Shown here piece by piece: positions 1 to 7,907 of a DNA stretch of 8,703 nucleotides; the stretch's first letter is position 1, and every line of letters starts with the position of its first letter. Position numbers and translations under genes: made by a program. Source of the DNA: Firmicutes bacterium CAG:646 (GTDB lineage Bacteria > Bacillota > Clostridia > Lachnospirales > Lachnospiraceae); NCBI GenBank assembly GCA_000432335.1, contig HF995394.1:77501-86203 (forward strand), read 5' to 3'. A model generated the notes under the pieces. It searched no databases. It saw only the letters and a list, made by a program, of their open reading frames with translations, and was not told the DNA's origin.

Positions 1-687
1 CAGCGCTGTATCGATGCGCTGTATTTCCTCCTTTATTTCCTGAAGTCTCGCCTGTGTACGCTCTTCTATCCTGCCTTCCTGGTCAAGTTTTTTTAAAAGC
101 TGTTCACACAACGCTCTTCTCTGCGTGAGATATTTTCTCAAAACAGGATGTCCGCTTTCCAGAAGCAGTTTTCCATAGTGGTAAAAATTCTCACAGTCAT
201 AATGCATTTCCCCAGCTTCTGCCTTCATGACCTGATAGTATTTTCCCTCTTCCCATACCATGTCTTCTTTTGTGATTTTATATCCTGCCTGTTCCAGATA
301 ACGGCGCACTTTATCAATCTCCGACTGCGGCTGAAGGATCAGTTCTTTTACCGTTCTCAGAACTTCTCTTCCCTCCTGCAAAATCTTCACTGTCAAAGCG
401 CCTCCCATACCTGCGATCAATACAGAATCCGCCTCTCCAGGCTGCAGAGACTGCACACCATCAGAGAGGCGGGTATGTATGTCGGATTCCAGATGGGATT
501 CCCGAATATGCTGCTTTGCCCGTTCCAGGGGCCCCGGATTCACATCCATCGCCAATGCAGAGGGAATGATTTTCTCCTGCACCAGAGCAATCGGAATATA
601 ACCGTGATCCGTTCCCACATCAGCCAACCGGTTTCCCGGCGTCACAAAAGAAGCATTCATGGAAAGTCTCTTCGATAAACGGATCAA
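1..687 (-). CDS. trmK: tRNA (adenine(22)-N1)-methyltransferase TrmK, 3' end cut by window edge
   Basis: The product is a SAM-dependent methyltransferase of the TrmK family, which makes m1A at position 22 of tRNA in the cytoplasm. I translated 229 residues in an open frame reaching base 1 with no stop, so a short C-terminus is missing (family members are about 230-250 aa). The Rossmann-fold motifs are in order: motif I ADVGTDHGYIP at 22-32, the acidic AMDVNP at 46-51, RLSDG at 73-77, IAGMGG at 91-96 and the LQPQS segment at 118-122, followed by a charged, probably helical or coiled-coil C-terminal region from about 170. The start chosen is TTG at 687, which gives the usual LSKRL N-terminus and has AAAGGA upstream. 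It overlaps the rpoD stop as TTGA, suggesting translational coupling. An ATG at 660 is an alternative, but it would remove the conserved SKRL segment. Confidence 0.9.
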   Translation of the reverse strand, partial: MIRLSKRLSMNASFVTPGNRLADVGTDHGYIPIALVQEKIIPSALAMDVNPGPLERAKQHIRESHLESDIHTRLSDGVQSLQPGEADSVLIAGMGGALTVKILQEGREVLRTVKELILQPQSEIDKVRRYLEQAGYKITKEDMVWEEGKYYQVMKAEAGEMHYDCENFYHYGKLLLESGHPVLRKYLTQRRALCEQLLKKLDQEGRIEERTQARLQEIKEEIQRIDTAL

Positions 688-1793
688 TCCAGATAATCCT
701 TTAATTTACGGCTGCGGCTGGGGTGACGCAGCTTTCTCAGCGCTTTCGCCTCAATCTGACGAATACGCTCACGGGTAACGTTAAATACCTTACCCACTTC
801 TTCCAACGTTCTCGCTCTTCCATCATCAAGACCGAATCTCAGACGGAGTACTTTCTGCTCACGCTCAGTAAGCGTACTCAAAACCTCCACCAACTGTTCC
901 TTCAGCAAAGTAAATGCCGCTGCATCCGCCGGAACCGGTACATTGTCATCCTGAATGAAATCACCCAGATGGCTGTCTTCCTCTTCACCGATTGGCGTCT
1001 CCAGAGAAACCGGCTCCTGAGAAATCTTCAGAATCTCACGCACACGCTCCACTGGCATACTCATTTCCTCTGCGATCTCTTCCGGCGTTGGTTCACGTCC
1101 AAGCTCCTGAAGCAGCTGACGGGATACGCGGATCAGTTTATTGATCGTCTCCACCATATGCACCGGAATACGGATAGTTCTCGCCTGATCTGCAATCGCT
1201 CTCGTGATTGCCTGACGAATCCACCAAGTAGCATACGTACTGAACTTGTACCCTTTGGTATAGTCAAACTTCTCTACCGCCTTGATAAGACCAAGGTTTC
1301 CTTCCTGAATCAGATCAAGGAACAACATACCGCGTCCTACATAACGTTTTGCAATACTTACCACAAGACGAAGGTTGGCTTCTGCCAGACGCTTTTTGGC
1401 AGCTTCATCTCCATTTTCCATTCTTCTTGCCAGATCAATCTCTTCTTCTGCGCTCAGCAAGGGAACTTTTCCAATTTCTTTCAGATACATCCGCACAGGA
1501 TCCTCGATGCTGACTCCTTCTGGAACGGAAAGGTCGATATTTTCCATATCCACTTCTTCCTCTTCCAAAGGAAGATCATCAGACTCCAGCAACGCGTCAT
1601 CCTCCGTGATTCGCAAAACATCGATGCCGTTTGCCTCCAGATATTCAAAGATCAAATCCATCTGCTCTGTTGTCAGCGTAATCCCCTGAAAGAAATCATT
1701 AATCTCCTGATATTCCAGAACATTTTTCTTCTTCTTTCCCAAGTCCAAAAGCGCCTTCAGTTTTTCTGCAAACTGGGCTTTATCCATTTCCAT
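684..1793 (-). CDS. rpoD: RNA polymerase principal sigma factor SigA/RpoD
   Basis: This is the housekeeping sigma-70 factor, which directs RNA polymerase to TTGACA/TATAAT promoters. Numbered from the chosen start (369 aa), it shows a short region 1.1 (about 1-75), an acidic linker rich in Glu/Asp, region 1.2 with DPVRMYLKEIG (about 98-108), regions 2.1-2.4 with the FLDLIQEGNLGL, FDYTKGYKFSTYATWWIRQAI-type core (about 138-210), region 3 (about 218-295) and region 4 with the helix-turn-helix TLEEVGKVFNVTRERIRQIE (about 329-348). Length matches Gram-positive SigA, without the long non-conserved insert of proteobacterial RpoD. I prefer the ATG at 1793 because AAGGTGG lies 7 nt upstream. The longer ATG at 1811 adds six residues, but its nearest AGGAG is about 15 nt away. 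It follows dnaG by about 50 nt and overlaps trmK by 4 nt. Confidence 0.97.
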   Translation of the reverse strand: MEMDKAQFAEKLKALLDLGKKKKNVLEYQEINDFFQGITLTTEQMDLIFEYLEANGIDVLRITEDDALLESDDLPLEEEEVDMENIDLSVPEGVSIEDPVRMYLKEIGKVPLLSAEEEIDLARRMENGDEAAKKRLAEANLRLVVSIAKRYVGRGMLFLDLIQEGNLGLIKAVEKFDYTKGYKFSTYATWWIRQAITRAIADQARTIRIPVHMVETINKLIRVSRQLLQELGREPTPEEIAEEMSMPVERVREILKISQEPVSLETPIGEEEDSHLGDFIQDDNVPVPADAAAFTLLKEQLVEVLSTLTEREQKVLRLRFGLDDGRARTLEEVGKVFNVTRERIRQIEAKALRKLRHPSRSRKLKDYLD

Positions 1794-1844
1794 CTGTTTT
1801 CCACCTTCCATAACTTCTATCTTACACTCCTGAATATGTTTTCC

Positions 1845-3629
1845 CTATTTCAAAAAAATATGCAGCTGCAATTTGCCTGATTTCAAATCCTCCAGTTCCT
1901 TTTTTGACTGCATCAGCTTCATCAGCCCCTGCATATCGGTAGGTTCCAGCAATGCCGTGCGATGGGCAATACTGTCTTCCTTCATTCTGCACACCACATC
2001 CAGAAGCGCTTTCTTCCTTTCTTCATCTGTTTCAAGAGGAATGGCTGCATTGAAAACAGCTGCCACCTCTTTTTGTTCTTCATTGTCCGTAAAATAATTT
2101 AACAGTCTTGCAGGATTCAATTCACCCTTTTCATACTGCTCAAACAACATCTTTGCCACCGTATGATAAAGCGGCTTTGTAAAATCCTCCGGTCCGATAT
2201 AACGAGCGATCTCTCCGAACAATTCCGGATAAGAAGTCATCCAGGTAAGCATCAGCTTCTGGGACAATTCAAATCCATCCTGCTTTTCCTGCGAACGGTT
2301 ACGCCCGGACTTTGGCTTTACCGGTTCCGGGATTCCTGTTCCACGCAGCGCCAGCCGATTGACCATCCTGCGAAGTTCTTCGGGACTGACCTCATACGTT
2401 TTTGCTACCGCCTGAATATAATTGTTTCTCTCCAGTTCGTCTTCAAACCGAAGAAGCTTCTGGGCGGCTTCTTTATAAAAGTCCGTTTTTCCCTGAGGAT
2501 CCTCCATATCAAACTGACCTTCCATGGCTTTCAACTCAAAGAGGAAACTGTTCATCCCGTGATCCAACCGCTCCTGAAACGCCTCTGTTCCCAGATTCTT
2601 AATAAATTCATCGGGGTCCTTATACGGCTTCAGATTGATCACCTTTGTAGACAACCCCGCTGTTTTCAGCATGGGAATCGCCCGCAGAGCTGCCTTTGTT
2701 CCCGCCTCATCACTGTCATAAATGATCAGCACCTCATCGGTATACCGTTTCAAAAGGCTTGCCTGCTGAGAAGTCAATGCCGTCCCTAAAGACGCCACTG
2801 CATTATTGAAACCTGCCTGATGCATGGCAATCACATCCATATACCCCTCGCAGATGATCAAATTCTTCTTTCTCGACGTCCGAGCCAGATTCAGCCCATA
2901 CAGATTGCGGCTCTTATCAAAAATCTTAGTCTCCGGAGAGTTCAGATATTTGGGCTTTCCATCCCCCATAACTCTTCCTCCGAATCCGATCACCCGATGA
3001 TTCACATCCATAATAGGAAAAATCACCCGATTCCAAAACTTATCATACATTCCCCGGCGTTCATCCACATTGAATAAACCGGACTGTCTGAGAATCTCGT
3101 CTGAATAATTCTTACTCTTCAGATAACGATAAAGATCGTCGCTGAACTTGTCCGAATATCCGAGACCAAATTGATTCATGGTACTTTCGCTCAGCTTGCG
3201 CCCTTTCAAATAAGCCATCGCTGCAGCCCCGCCTTCTCTGCGAAGCTGATAATAATAATACTTTGCCGCCAGTTTATTTACTTCCAGAAGAGTAGCTTTC
3301 AGATCTGCCTGCTCTTTCGCCTCTTTGGAATATTCCAGCTGCGGCAGTTCCACTCCCGCCCGCTCAGCCAGCGCCCGAAGCGCTTCTACAAAAGTGAAAT
3401 TCTCATATTCCATGAGAAATGTGAATACATTTCCTCCCGCTCCACAGCCAAAACAATAATACATCTGCTTTGCGGGACTTACGGAGAAGGACGGCGACTT
3501 CTCATTGTGAAAGGGACACAGGCCAAAATAGGAACTGCCCTTTCTCTGCAGCTTCACATAACCGGAAATCACATCCACAATGTCGTTCTTCATCCGTATC
3601 TCTTCGATTAAATCTTCTGAATAACGCAT
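1845..3629 (-). CDS. dnaG: DNA primase DnaG
   Basis: DnaG synthesises RNA primers at the replication fork and docks on the DnaB-type helicase. The 594 residues have the family's three-part layout and length. The N-terminal CHC2 zinc-binding domain has ligands C38, H41, C59 and C62. The TOPRIM polymerase core includes KPKYLNSPET (225-234), EGYMD (261-265), DSDEAG (305-310) and KDPDE (337-341), which carry the catalytic acidic residues. A basic, flexible linker (about 433-455) leads to a helical C-terminal helicase-binding domain (about 455-594). The ATG at 3629 has GGAGG four nucleotides upstream. The gene lies about 100 nt downstream of dgt and about 50 nt upstream of rpoD, the classic dnaG-rpoD pairing. 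No frameshift or missing catalytic residue is visible. Confidence 0.98.
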   Translation of the reverse strand: MRYSEDLIEEIRMKNDIVDVISGYVKLQRKGSSYFGLCPFHNEKSPSFSVSPAKQMYYCFGCGAGGNVFTFLMEYENFTFVEALRALAERAGVELPQLEYSKEAKEQADLKATLLEVNKLAAKYYYYQLRREGGAAAMAYLKGRKLSESTMNQFGLGYSDKFSDDLYRYLKSKNYSDEILRQSGLFNVDERRGMYDKFWNRVIFPIMDVNHRVIGFGGRVMGDGKPKYLNSPETKIFDKSRNLYGLNLARTSRKKNLIICEGYMDVIAMHQAGFNNAVASLGTALTSQQASLLKRYTDEVLIIYDSDEAGTKAALRAIPMLKTAGLSTKVINLKPYKDPDEFIKNLGTEAFQERLDHGMNSFLFELKAMEGQFDMEDPQGKTDFYKEAAQKLLRFEDELERNNYIQAVAKTYEVSPEELRRMVNRLALRGTGIPEPVKPKSGRNRSQEKQDGFELSQKLMLTWMTSYPELFGEIARYIGPEDFTKPLYHTVAKMLFEQYEKGELNPARLLNYFTDNEEQKEVAAVFNAAIPLETDEERKKALLDVVCRMKEDSIAHRTALLEPTDMQGLMKLMQSKKELEDLKSGKLQLHIFLK

Positions 3630-3730
3630 GCTTCCTCCATATTTTCACGTTCTCATTTTTATTATTCCCCACAACAAGGACTTTTCCTTTTTCTTTTTCC
3701 ATCATTTTTCAAAAAACACCAACGAACCCT

Positions 3731-4738
3731 TTAATACACTGCCCATCCGGAAGGCACAAAAATCTCCTTAAACTTAGCCATAGAATACTGATCTGTCATT
3801 CCTGAGATATAATCACACACCACTCGTTCTAATGGTTCCCCTTTCCGAATCAGTTCCCGATATTCTGTGGACATAGCATCTGGATGTTTCACATAATACA
3901 GATACATCTCCTGCAGCATACTTCCCGCTTTCTTTTCTTCCTTCTTGGCAATGGGATTTCGATATACGCTGGCAAACATCAGCTTGCGAAGCGCCATCAT
4001 AGCATCTCCCACTTCTGGAGACATCTCTACCCGATCTTTTCCATAGCTGGTCGTAATAATGTCATGAATCAAGGCATTCAACCGTTCCCGACAGGAATCT
4101 CCCAAAACTACCCGAATCGTAATGGGAATATCATCCTCACTGAAAATTCCTGCCCGCTCCGCATCATCCATATCATGATGAATATATGAGATTTTATCAC
4201 ACAAGCGAACTACCTGCCCCTCCAAAGTATGAGGTGTTCCCGCTGTCCGGTGATTTTTTATCCCGTCCCGCACTTCCCAGGAAAGATTCAGACCTTCTCC
4301 ATTCTTCTCCAAAAGCTCCACCACACGAATACTCTGTTTATAATGAGAAAATCCCAATGGACAGATCTCATTCAACGCCGCTTCTCCCGCATGACCAAAC
4401 GGCGTATGCCCCAGATCATGCCCCAGAGCGATCGCCTCCACCAGATCCTCATTCAGTTCCAGAGCCTTAGCGATCGTTCTCGCCGTCTGGGACACCTCCA
4501 GCGTATGGGTAAGTCTGGTACGGTAATGATCCCCCTGCGCTGCCAGAAAAACCTGAGTTTTATCTTTCAGCCTGCGAAATGCCTTTGAGTGAATAATCCG
4601 ATCCCGGTCTCTTTGGTACACCGTCCGAATATCACACTCCGTCTCCAAACGCTCCCTGCCCCGGGAATCTCGGCTGAAAGACGCATAGGGACTGAGATTT
4701 TGATACTCTTTTTCTTCTGCACGTTCTCTGATATTCAT
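3731..4738 (-). CDS. dgt: dGTP triphosphohydrolase-like HD-domain protein
   Basis: This is an HD-superfamily protein of the deoxyguanosinetriphosphate triphosphohydrolase-like family, whose members cleave dNTPs to deoxynucleosides plus triphosphate. The exact substrate here is not shown by sequence. In the 335-residue form, the metal-binding set is visible: H78 in RLTHTLEVS, H107-D108 in GHDLGHTPFGH (residues 106-116) and D181 in RLCDKISYIHHDMDD. The preceding RDRDRIIHSKAFRRLKDKTQVF segment (residues 43-64) is typical of the family. The ATG at 4738 is preferred because the protein then begins MNIRERAE, as in clostridial relatives, with AGG seven nucleotides upstream. A TTG at 4759 would add seven residues. 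It is the first gene of the dgt-dnaG-rpoD-trmK cluster and has a good promoter upstream, so it may be co-regulated with primase and sigma factor. Confidence 0.93.
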   Translation of the reverse strand: MNIRERAEEKEYQNLSPYASFSRDSRGRERLETECDIRTVYQRDRDRIIHSKAFRRLKDKTQVFLAAQGDHYRTRLTHTLEVSQTARTIAKALELNEDLVEAIALGHDLGHTPFGHAGEAALNEICPLGFSHYKQSIRVVELLEKNGEGLNLSWEVRDGIKNHRTAGTPHTLEGQVVRLCDKISYIHHDMDDAERAGIFSEDDIPITIRVVLGDSCRERLNALIHDIITTSYGKDRVEMSPEVGDAMMALRKLMFASVYRNPIAKKEEKKAGSMLQEMYLYYVKHPDAMSTEYRELIRKGEPLERVVCDYISGMTDQYSMAKFKEIFVPSGWAVY

Positions 4739-4785
4739 AGATACACCTGCCCTTCTCAATGACTTTGTGTAATAAAATATTCCGT

Positions 4786-4814
4786 ATTATTCTCTGATTT
4801 CCTCTTTTCGCCAA
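4786..4814 (-). promoter_or_regulatory. Sigma-A promoter for dgt-dnaG-rpoD-trmK
   Basis: On the minus strand, TTGGCG (4809-4814) is followed by exactly 17 nt and then AATAAT (4786-4791). These match the sigma-A consensus hexamers at 4 of 6 and 5 of 6 positions. Transcription would start near 4779, giving a 5' leader of about 40 nt before the dgt ATG at 4738. The site lies between the putative purD terminator and dgt, as expected for the start of a separate operon. It is predicted only from the hexamers and their placement. Confidence 0.6.
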
Positions 4815-4819
4815 AATTT

Positions 4820-4870
4820 TTCATTATAAAGAAATGCAGGGACACGATACGCCGTTAGCGATCATGTCCC
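4820..4870 (-). terminator. Probable intrinsic terminator of the pur operon
   Basis: About 17 nt after the purD stop codon there is an inverted repeat. GGGACATGAT (minus strand, from 4870) pairs with ATCGTGTCCC (ending 4839) with one G-U pair. An inner CGC/GCG pairing closes a TAACG loop, with one bulged base. The stem is followed by TGCATTTCTTTAT, an imperfect U-rich tract, and preceded by an A-rich stretch. The broken U-tract makes termination efficiency uncertain, but the position between two operons fits. A T-rich run on the other flank means it might also work in the plus direction. Confidence 0.6.
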
Positions 4871-4887
4871 CACTTTCATTTTTATTT

Positions 4888-6159
4888 TTATGCCTCGTCA
4901 ATAGCTTTTCCAATGTCATGACGATAATATTTATTTTCAAATTCCACCAGTTCAATCGCCTCATAAGCATTTGCTCTGGCTTTTTTCAGATCCTCTCCTT
5001 TGGCAACTACGCCCAGTACACGACCGCCATTGGTAACGATCTGTCCGTCTTTTTTAGCTGTTCCTGCATGGAACACGTAATACCCTTCTTTTTCCTTGAA
5101 TTTTTCCAGACCATGAATGGGATAACCTTTTTCATAAGATACAGGATAGCCATCAGAAGCCAGCACCACACAGACAGCCGCATTTTCTTCAAACTGCAGA
5201 TCAATCTGATCCAGCGTACCGTCAATACAAGCCTCGAATACATCCACAATATCCGTTTTCATTCTCGGAAGAACCACCTGCGCCTCCGGGTCACCAAAAC
5301 GAGCATTGTACTCTAATACCTTAGGACCTTCCTCCGTAAGCATCAGACCAAAGAAAATAATCCCTTTGAACTCTCTTCCCTCTGCCGCCATAGCATCCAC
5401 CGTTGCCTGATAAATATGCTCCTTACAAAATGCATCCACTTCTTTTGTATAGAAAGGACTGGGGGAAAAGGTTCCCATACCACCCGTATTCAATCCCTGA
5501 TCGCCGTCCTGCGCCCGTTTATGATCCTGGGCTGAAGTCATAGGCTTAATGGTCTTTCCATCCACATAGGTGAGCACGGAAACTTCCCGACCAGTCATAA
5601 ATTCTTCGATTACCATGGTATTTCCGGCGCTACCAAACTTCTTATCTTCCATAATCTCTCTCACGCCGTCCTGAGCTTCTTCAAGCGTATTGCAGATCAA
5701 AACACCTTTTCCCAGAGCCAGTCCATCCGCTTTCAATACGATGGGAAATTTCGCAGTTGCCAGATACTCCAAAGCTTCTTTGGGGTCTGTAAAATTCTCA
5801 TACGCCGCTGTAGGGATATTATATTTTTTCATAAGATCCTTGGAAAATGCTTTGGAACCTTCCAGAATCGCCGCATTCTTCCGCGGACCAAATACCCGAA
5901 GTCCCTCCGATTCAAATACATCCACGATTCCTCCCACCAGAGGATCGTCCATACCGATCACCGTAAGGTCAATTTTTTCTTCCTTTGCAAATGCCGCCAA
6001 CTTCTCAAATTCCATTGCGCCGATAGGTACACACTGAGCATACTCTTCAATTCCCGCATTTCCCGGGGCGCAGTAAATTTTATCTACCTTAGGACTCTGC
6101 GCTACTTTCCATGCAATCGCATGTTCTCTTCCGCCGCTTCCCACGATCAAAACTTTCAT
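4888..6159 (-). CDS. purD: Phosphoribosylamine--glycine ligase (GARS)
   Basis: PurD catalyses the second step of de novo purine synthesis: phosphoribosylamine plus glycine and ATP gives glycinamide ribonucleotide. The 423 residues match the usual monofunctional length. The N-terminal domain has GSGGREHAIAWK (7-18). The ATP-grasp domain carries KADGLALGKGV (143-153), the QDHKRAQDGDQGLNTGGMGT signature (211-230) and LEYNARFGDPEAQ (282-294), followed by the C-terminal domain. The ATG at 6159 has AGGAGG eight nucleotides upstream. It is the last gene of purE-M-N-D, 71 nt after purN, with a strong hairpin in that gap. One oddity is residues 69-74, which read GMDDPL where E. coli PurD has GPEAPL. 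This is probably a lineage variant and not a defect, because all other motifs are intact. Confidence 0.97.
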   Translation of the reverse strand: MKVLIVGSGGREHAIAWKVAQSPKVDKIYCAPGNAGIEEYAQCVPIGAMEFEKLAAFAKEEKIDLTVIGMDDPLVGGIVDVFESEGLRVFGPRKNAAILEGSKAFSKDLMKKYNIPTAAYENFTDPKEALEYLATAKFPIVLKADGLALGKGVLICNTLEEAQDGVREIMEDKKFGSAGNTMVIEEFMTGREVSVLTYVDGKTIKPMTSAQDHKRAQDGDQGLNTGGMGTFSPSPFYTKEVDAFCKEHIYQATVDAMAAEGREFKGIIFFGLMLTEEGPKVLEYNARFGDPEAQVVLPRMKTDIVDVFEACIDGTLDQIDLQFEENAAVCVVLASDGYPVSYEKGYPIHGLEKFKEKEGYYVFHAGTAKKDGQIVTNGGRVLGVVAKGEDLKKARANAYEAIELVEFENKYYRHDIGKAIDEA

Positions 6160-6186
6160 CTCTTTATCCTCCTGTTATCATTAACT

Positions 6187-6217
6187 ACATCCCGGGAATA
6201 CAAAATCCCCGGGATGT
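6187..6217 (-). other. GC-rich hairpin between purN and purD
   Basis: A perfect 10-bp inverted repeat, ACATCCCGGG (6187-6196) with CCCGGGATGT (6208-6217), surrounds an 11-nt loop. It fills much of the 71-nt purN-purD gap and ends about 14 nt before the purD Shine-Dalgarno (AGGAGG, 6168-6173). On the minus strand it is followed by TAGTTAATGATAACAG, which has no U-tract, so it is not a standard terminator of the operon. On the plus strand a T-rich run follows, but only about 10 nt after the stem. It could be an mRNA stability or processing hairpin, or a partial attenuator. Function is not shown. Confidence 0.6.
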
Positions 6218-6230
6218 CCGCTTTCCGTTT

Positions 6231-6854
6231 TTATTTTAATTTTACCAGACCGTCTTCCACCTTAATCCGATCATTGGCAATCAGATCGATCGCCTTTGGC
6301 ATAATCTCCCATTCTGCCTCTTCCATCACACGGCGCTGCAAAATCTCCGGCGTATCGCCCTCTCTTACTTCCACCGCTTTCTGCAAGATAATCGGTCCGG
6401 TATCGGTACCTTCATCCACAAAATGCACCGTAGCGCCCGTCACTTTCGCTCCTCTTGCCAGAACAGCTTCGTGCACCTTCAGTCCATAATAACCAGTTCC
6501 GCAAAACGACGGGATCAAGGACGGATGCACATTGATGATCCGATTTGGGTACGCCTGAACCATAATCTCCGGAATCACCACCAGACAGCCAGCCAGAACA
6601 ACAAGATCTACGCCATAAGACTGCAGCGCAGCCAGCAACGCCTCATTAAATGCCTCTCTGTTCTCATACTGTTTAGGAGAAATACATCTCGCTTCAATTC
6701 CATGTTTTTTTGCCCTCTCCAGAGCATAGGCATTGGGATTATTACTGATCACTACGGAAATCTCCGCATTGGTAATCTGTCCCTCTTCCAGTTTATCGAT
6801 AATAGCCTGAAGATTAGTTCCGCCACCGGAAACCAAAACTGCCATTTTTAACAT
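6231..6854 (-). CDS. purN: Phosphoribosylglycinamide formyltransferase (GART)
   Basis: PurN transfers the formyl group of 10-formyl-tetrahydrofolate to GAR, giving FGAR, the third step of purine synthesis. The protein has 207 residues, normal for the family. It has the N-terminal phosphate-binding VSGGGTNLQAI (8-18), the catalytic region INVHPSLIPSF (107-117) with N108 and H110, and GATVHFVDEGTDTGPI (140-155) with H144 and D151. These correspond to the E. coli catalytic Asn106, His108 and Asp144. The ATG at 6854 has GGGAG seven nucleotides upstream and overlaps the end of purM by 7 nt, so the two are probably translationally coupled. An ATG three codons further in is a less likely start. Confidence 0.97.
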   Translation of the reverse strand: MLKMAVLVSGGGTNLQAIIDKLEEGQITNAEISVVISNNPNAYALERAKKHGIEARCISPKQYENREAFNEALLAALQSYGVDLVVLAGCLVVIPEIMVQAYPNRIINVHPSLIPSFCGTGYYGLKVHEAVLARGAKVTGATVHFVDEGTDTGPIILQKAVEVREGDTPEILQRRVMEEAEWEIMPKAIDLIANDRIKVEDGLVKLK

Positions 6855-7873
6855 AAGGTCACTCCCTTTTCGCCCTCTTCAATCTTACCGATCACATAAG
6901 GCACATCGCCTGCTGCTTTGATTGCTTCCATGGTCTTGTCCACATCTGCAGGATCTACCGCAACGATCATACCAATACCCATATTGAAGGTATTGTACAT
7001 CATGGTCTCTTCGATTTCGCCTTTCTCTGCCATCAATTTGAAAATCGGAGGAACCGGATAACTGTCTTTTTCTACAACTGCGCGCACACCGTCTTTCAGC
7101 ATACGGGGAACATTCTCATAGAAACCGCCGCCTGTAATATGGCTGCAGGCTTTTACTGTCACACCGGACCCCTTAATGCTCTTCAGCGCTTTTACGTAAA
7201 TTCTTGTAGGAGCCAGCAAAGTTTCTCCTAAAGTTTTGCCCAGCTCATCATAATAAGTATCCAGAGATTCCTTTGTCATCTCAAATACTTTTCTCACCAG
7301 AGAAAAACCATTGCTATGTACACCGGAAGAAGCCATACCGATCAGCACGTCTCCCGCTTTCAGATTTTCTCCTGTAATCATATCTTTCTTATCGCAGACA
7401 CCTACTGCAAATCCAGCCAGATCATAATCATCCTCCGGCATCAGCCCCGGATGCTCCGCAGTCTCACCACCAATCAAAGCTGCTTCTGACTGCAGACAGC
7501 CGTCAGCCACACCCTTTACGATAGCAGCGATCTTCTCCGGATAATTCTTGCCGCAGGCAATATAATCCAGGAAAAACAGCGGTTCTCCACCTGCGCATGC
7601 GATATCATTTACACACATGGCAACAGCGTCAATACCGATGGTATCATGTTTATCCATGATCATCGCCAGTTTTACCTTTGTTCCGCAGCCATCTGTACCG
7701 GACAGCAGTACCGGCTCTTCCATCTCTTTGATCTTTTCCAGAGAAAATGCTCCGGAAAATCCGCCCAGACCGCCTAATACTTCTGCACGCATGGTCTTTT
7801 TCACATGCTCTTTCATCAACTCTACAGACTTATAACCTGCTTCAATATCTACTCCAGCCTTCTTGTAATCCAT
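6848..7873 (-). CDS. purM: Phosphoribosylformylglycinamidine cyclo-ligase (AIRS)
   Basis: PurM uses ATP to close FGAM into aminoimidazole ribonucleotide (AIR), the substrate that PurE later acts on. The 341 residues match the family length. Visible landmarks are the N-terminal DYKKAGVDIEAG (2-13), LLSGTDGCGTKVKLA (56-70), the MCVNDIACAGGEPLFFLDY stretch (86-104), ALIGGETAEHPG (132-143), ASSGVHSNGFS (181-191) and HITGGGFYENVPRML in the C-terminal half. The start is ATG at 7873 with GGAGG six nucleotides upstream. The gene follows purE by 34 nt and overlaps purN by 7 nt. The phosphate- and metal-binding loops look complete. Confidence 0.98.
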   Translation of the reverse strand: MDYKKAGVDIEAGYKSVELMKEHVKKTMRAEVLGGLGGFSGAFSLEKIKEMEEPVLLSGTDGCGTKVKLAMIMDKHDTIGIDAVAMCVNDIACAGGEPLFFLDYIACGKNYPEKIAAIVKGVADGCLQSEAALIGGETAEHPGLMPEDDYDLAGFAVGVCDKKDMITGENLKAGDVLIGMASSGVHSNGFSLVRKVFEMTKESLDTYYDELGKTLGETLLAPTRIYVKALKSIKGSGVTVKACSHITGGGFYENVPRMLKDGVRAVVEKDSYPVPPIFKLMAEKGEIEETMMYNTFNMGIGMIVAVDPADVDKTMEAIKAAGDVPYVIGKIEEGEKGVTLC

Positions 7874-7907
7874 GATATTCCTCCATCCCTCTGCTCAGGG
7901 CTCCCTT

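Noticed and set aside
148..678. Plus-strand open frame of 176 codons at the left edge
   Set aside because: It lies antisense to trmK, whose methyltransferase motifs are clear on the minus strand; the predicted protein has no recognisable motif.
723..1880. Long plus-strand open frame (385 codons) opposite rpoD
   Set aside because: It is antisense to a fully conserved sigma factor gene, has no recognisable domain, and its composition is what an antisense reading of rpoD gives.
3502..3705. Small minus-strand frame of 67 codons before dnaG
   Set aside because: It runs out of frame into the dnaG zinc-domain coding region, and I see no convincing ribosome binding site or family resemblance.
3630..3730. 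Possible separate dnaG promoter in the 101-nt dgt-dnaG gap
   Set aside because: The gap is AT-rich and has TTGAAA and AATAAT-like words, but no pair with 16-18 nt spacing was found.
4823..4828. Perfect TATAAT on the minus strand upstream of dgt
   Set aside because: No acceptable -35 hexamer lies 16-18 nt upstream (that DNA is inside the purD terminator stem), and the TTGGCG/AATAAT pair just downstream fits better.
6212..6226. A 15-nt stretch (GGATGTCCGCTTTCC) also present at 146-160
   Set aside because: One copy is inside trmK coding sequence and the other in the purN-purD gap; there is no shared flank or structure, so it is probably chance.
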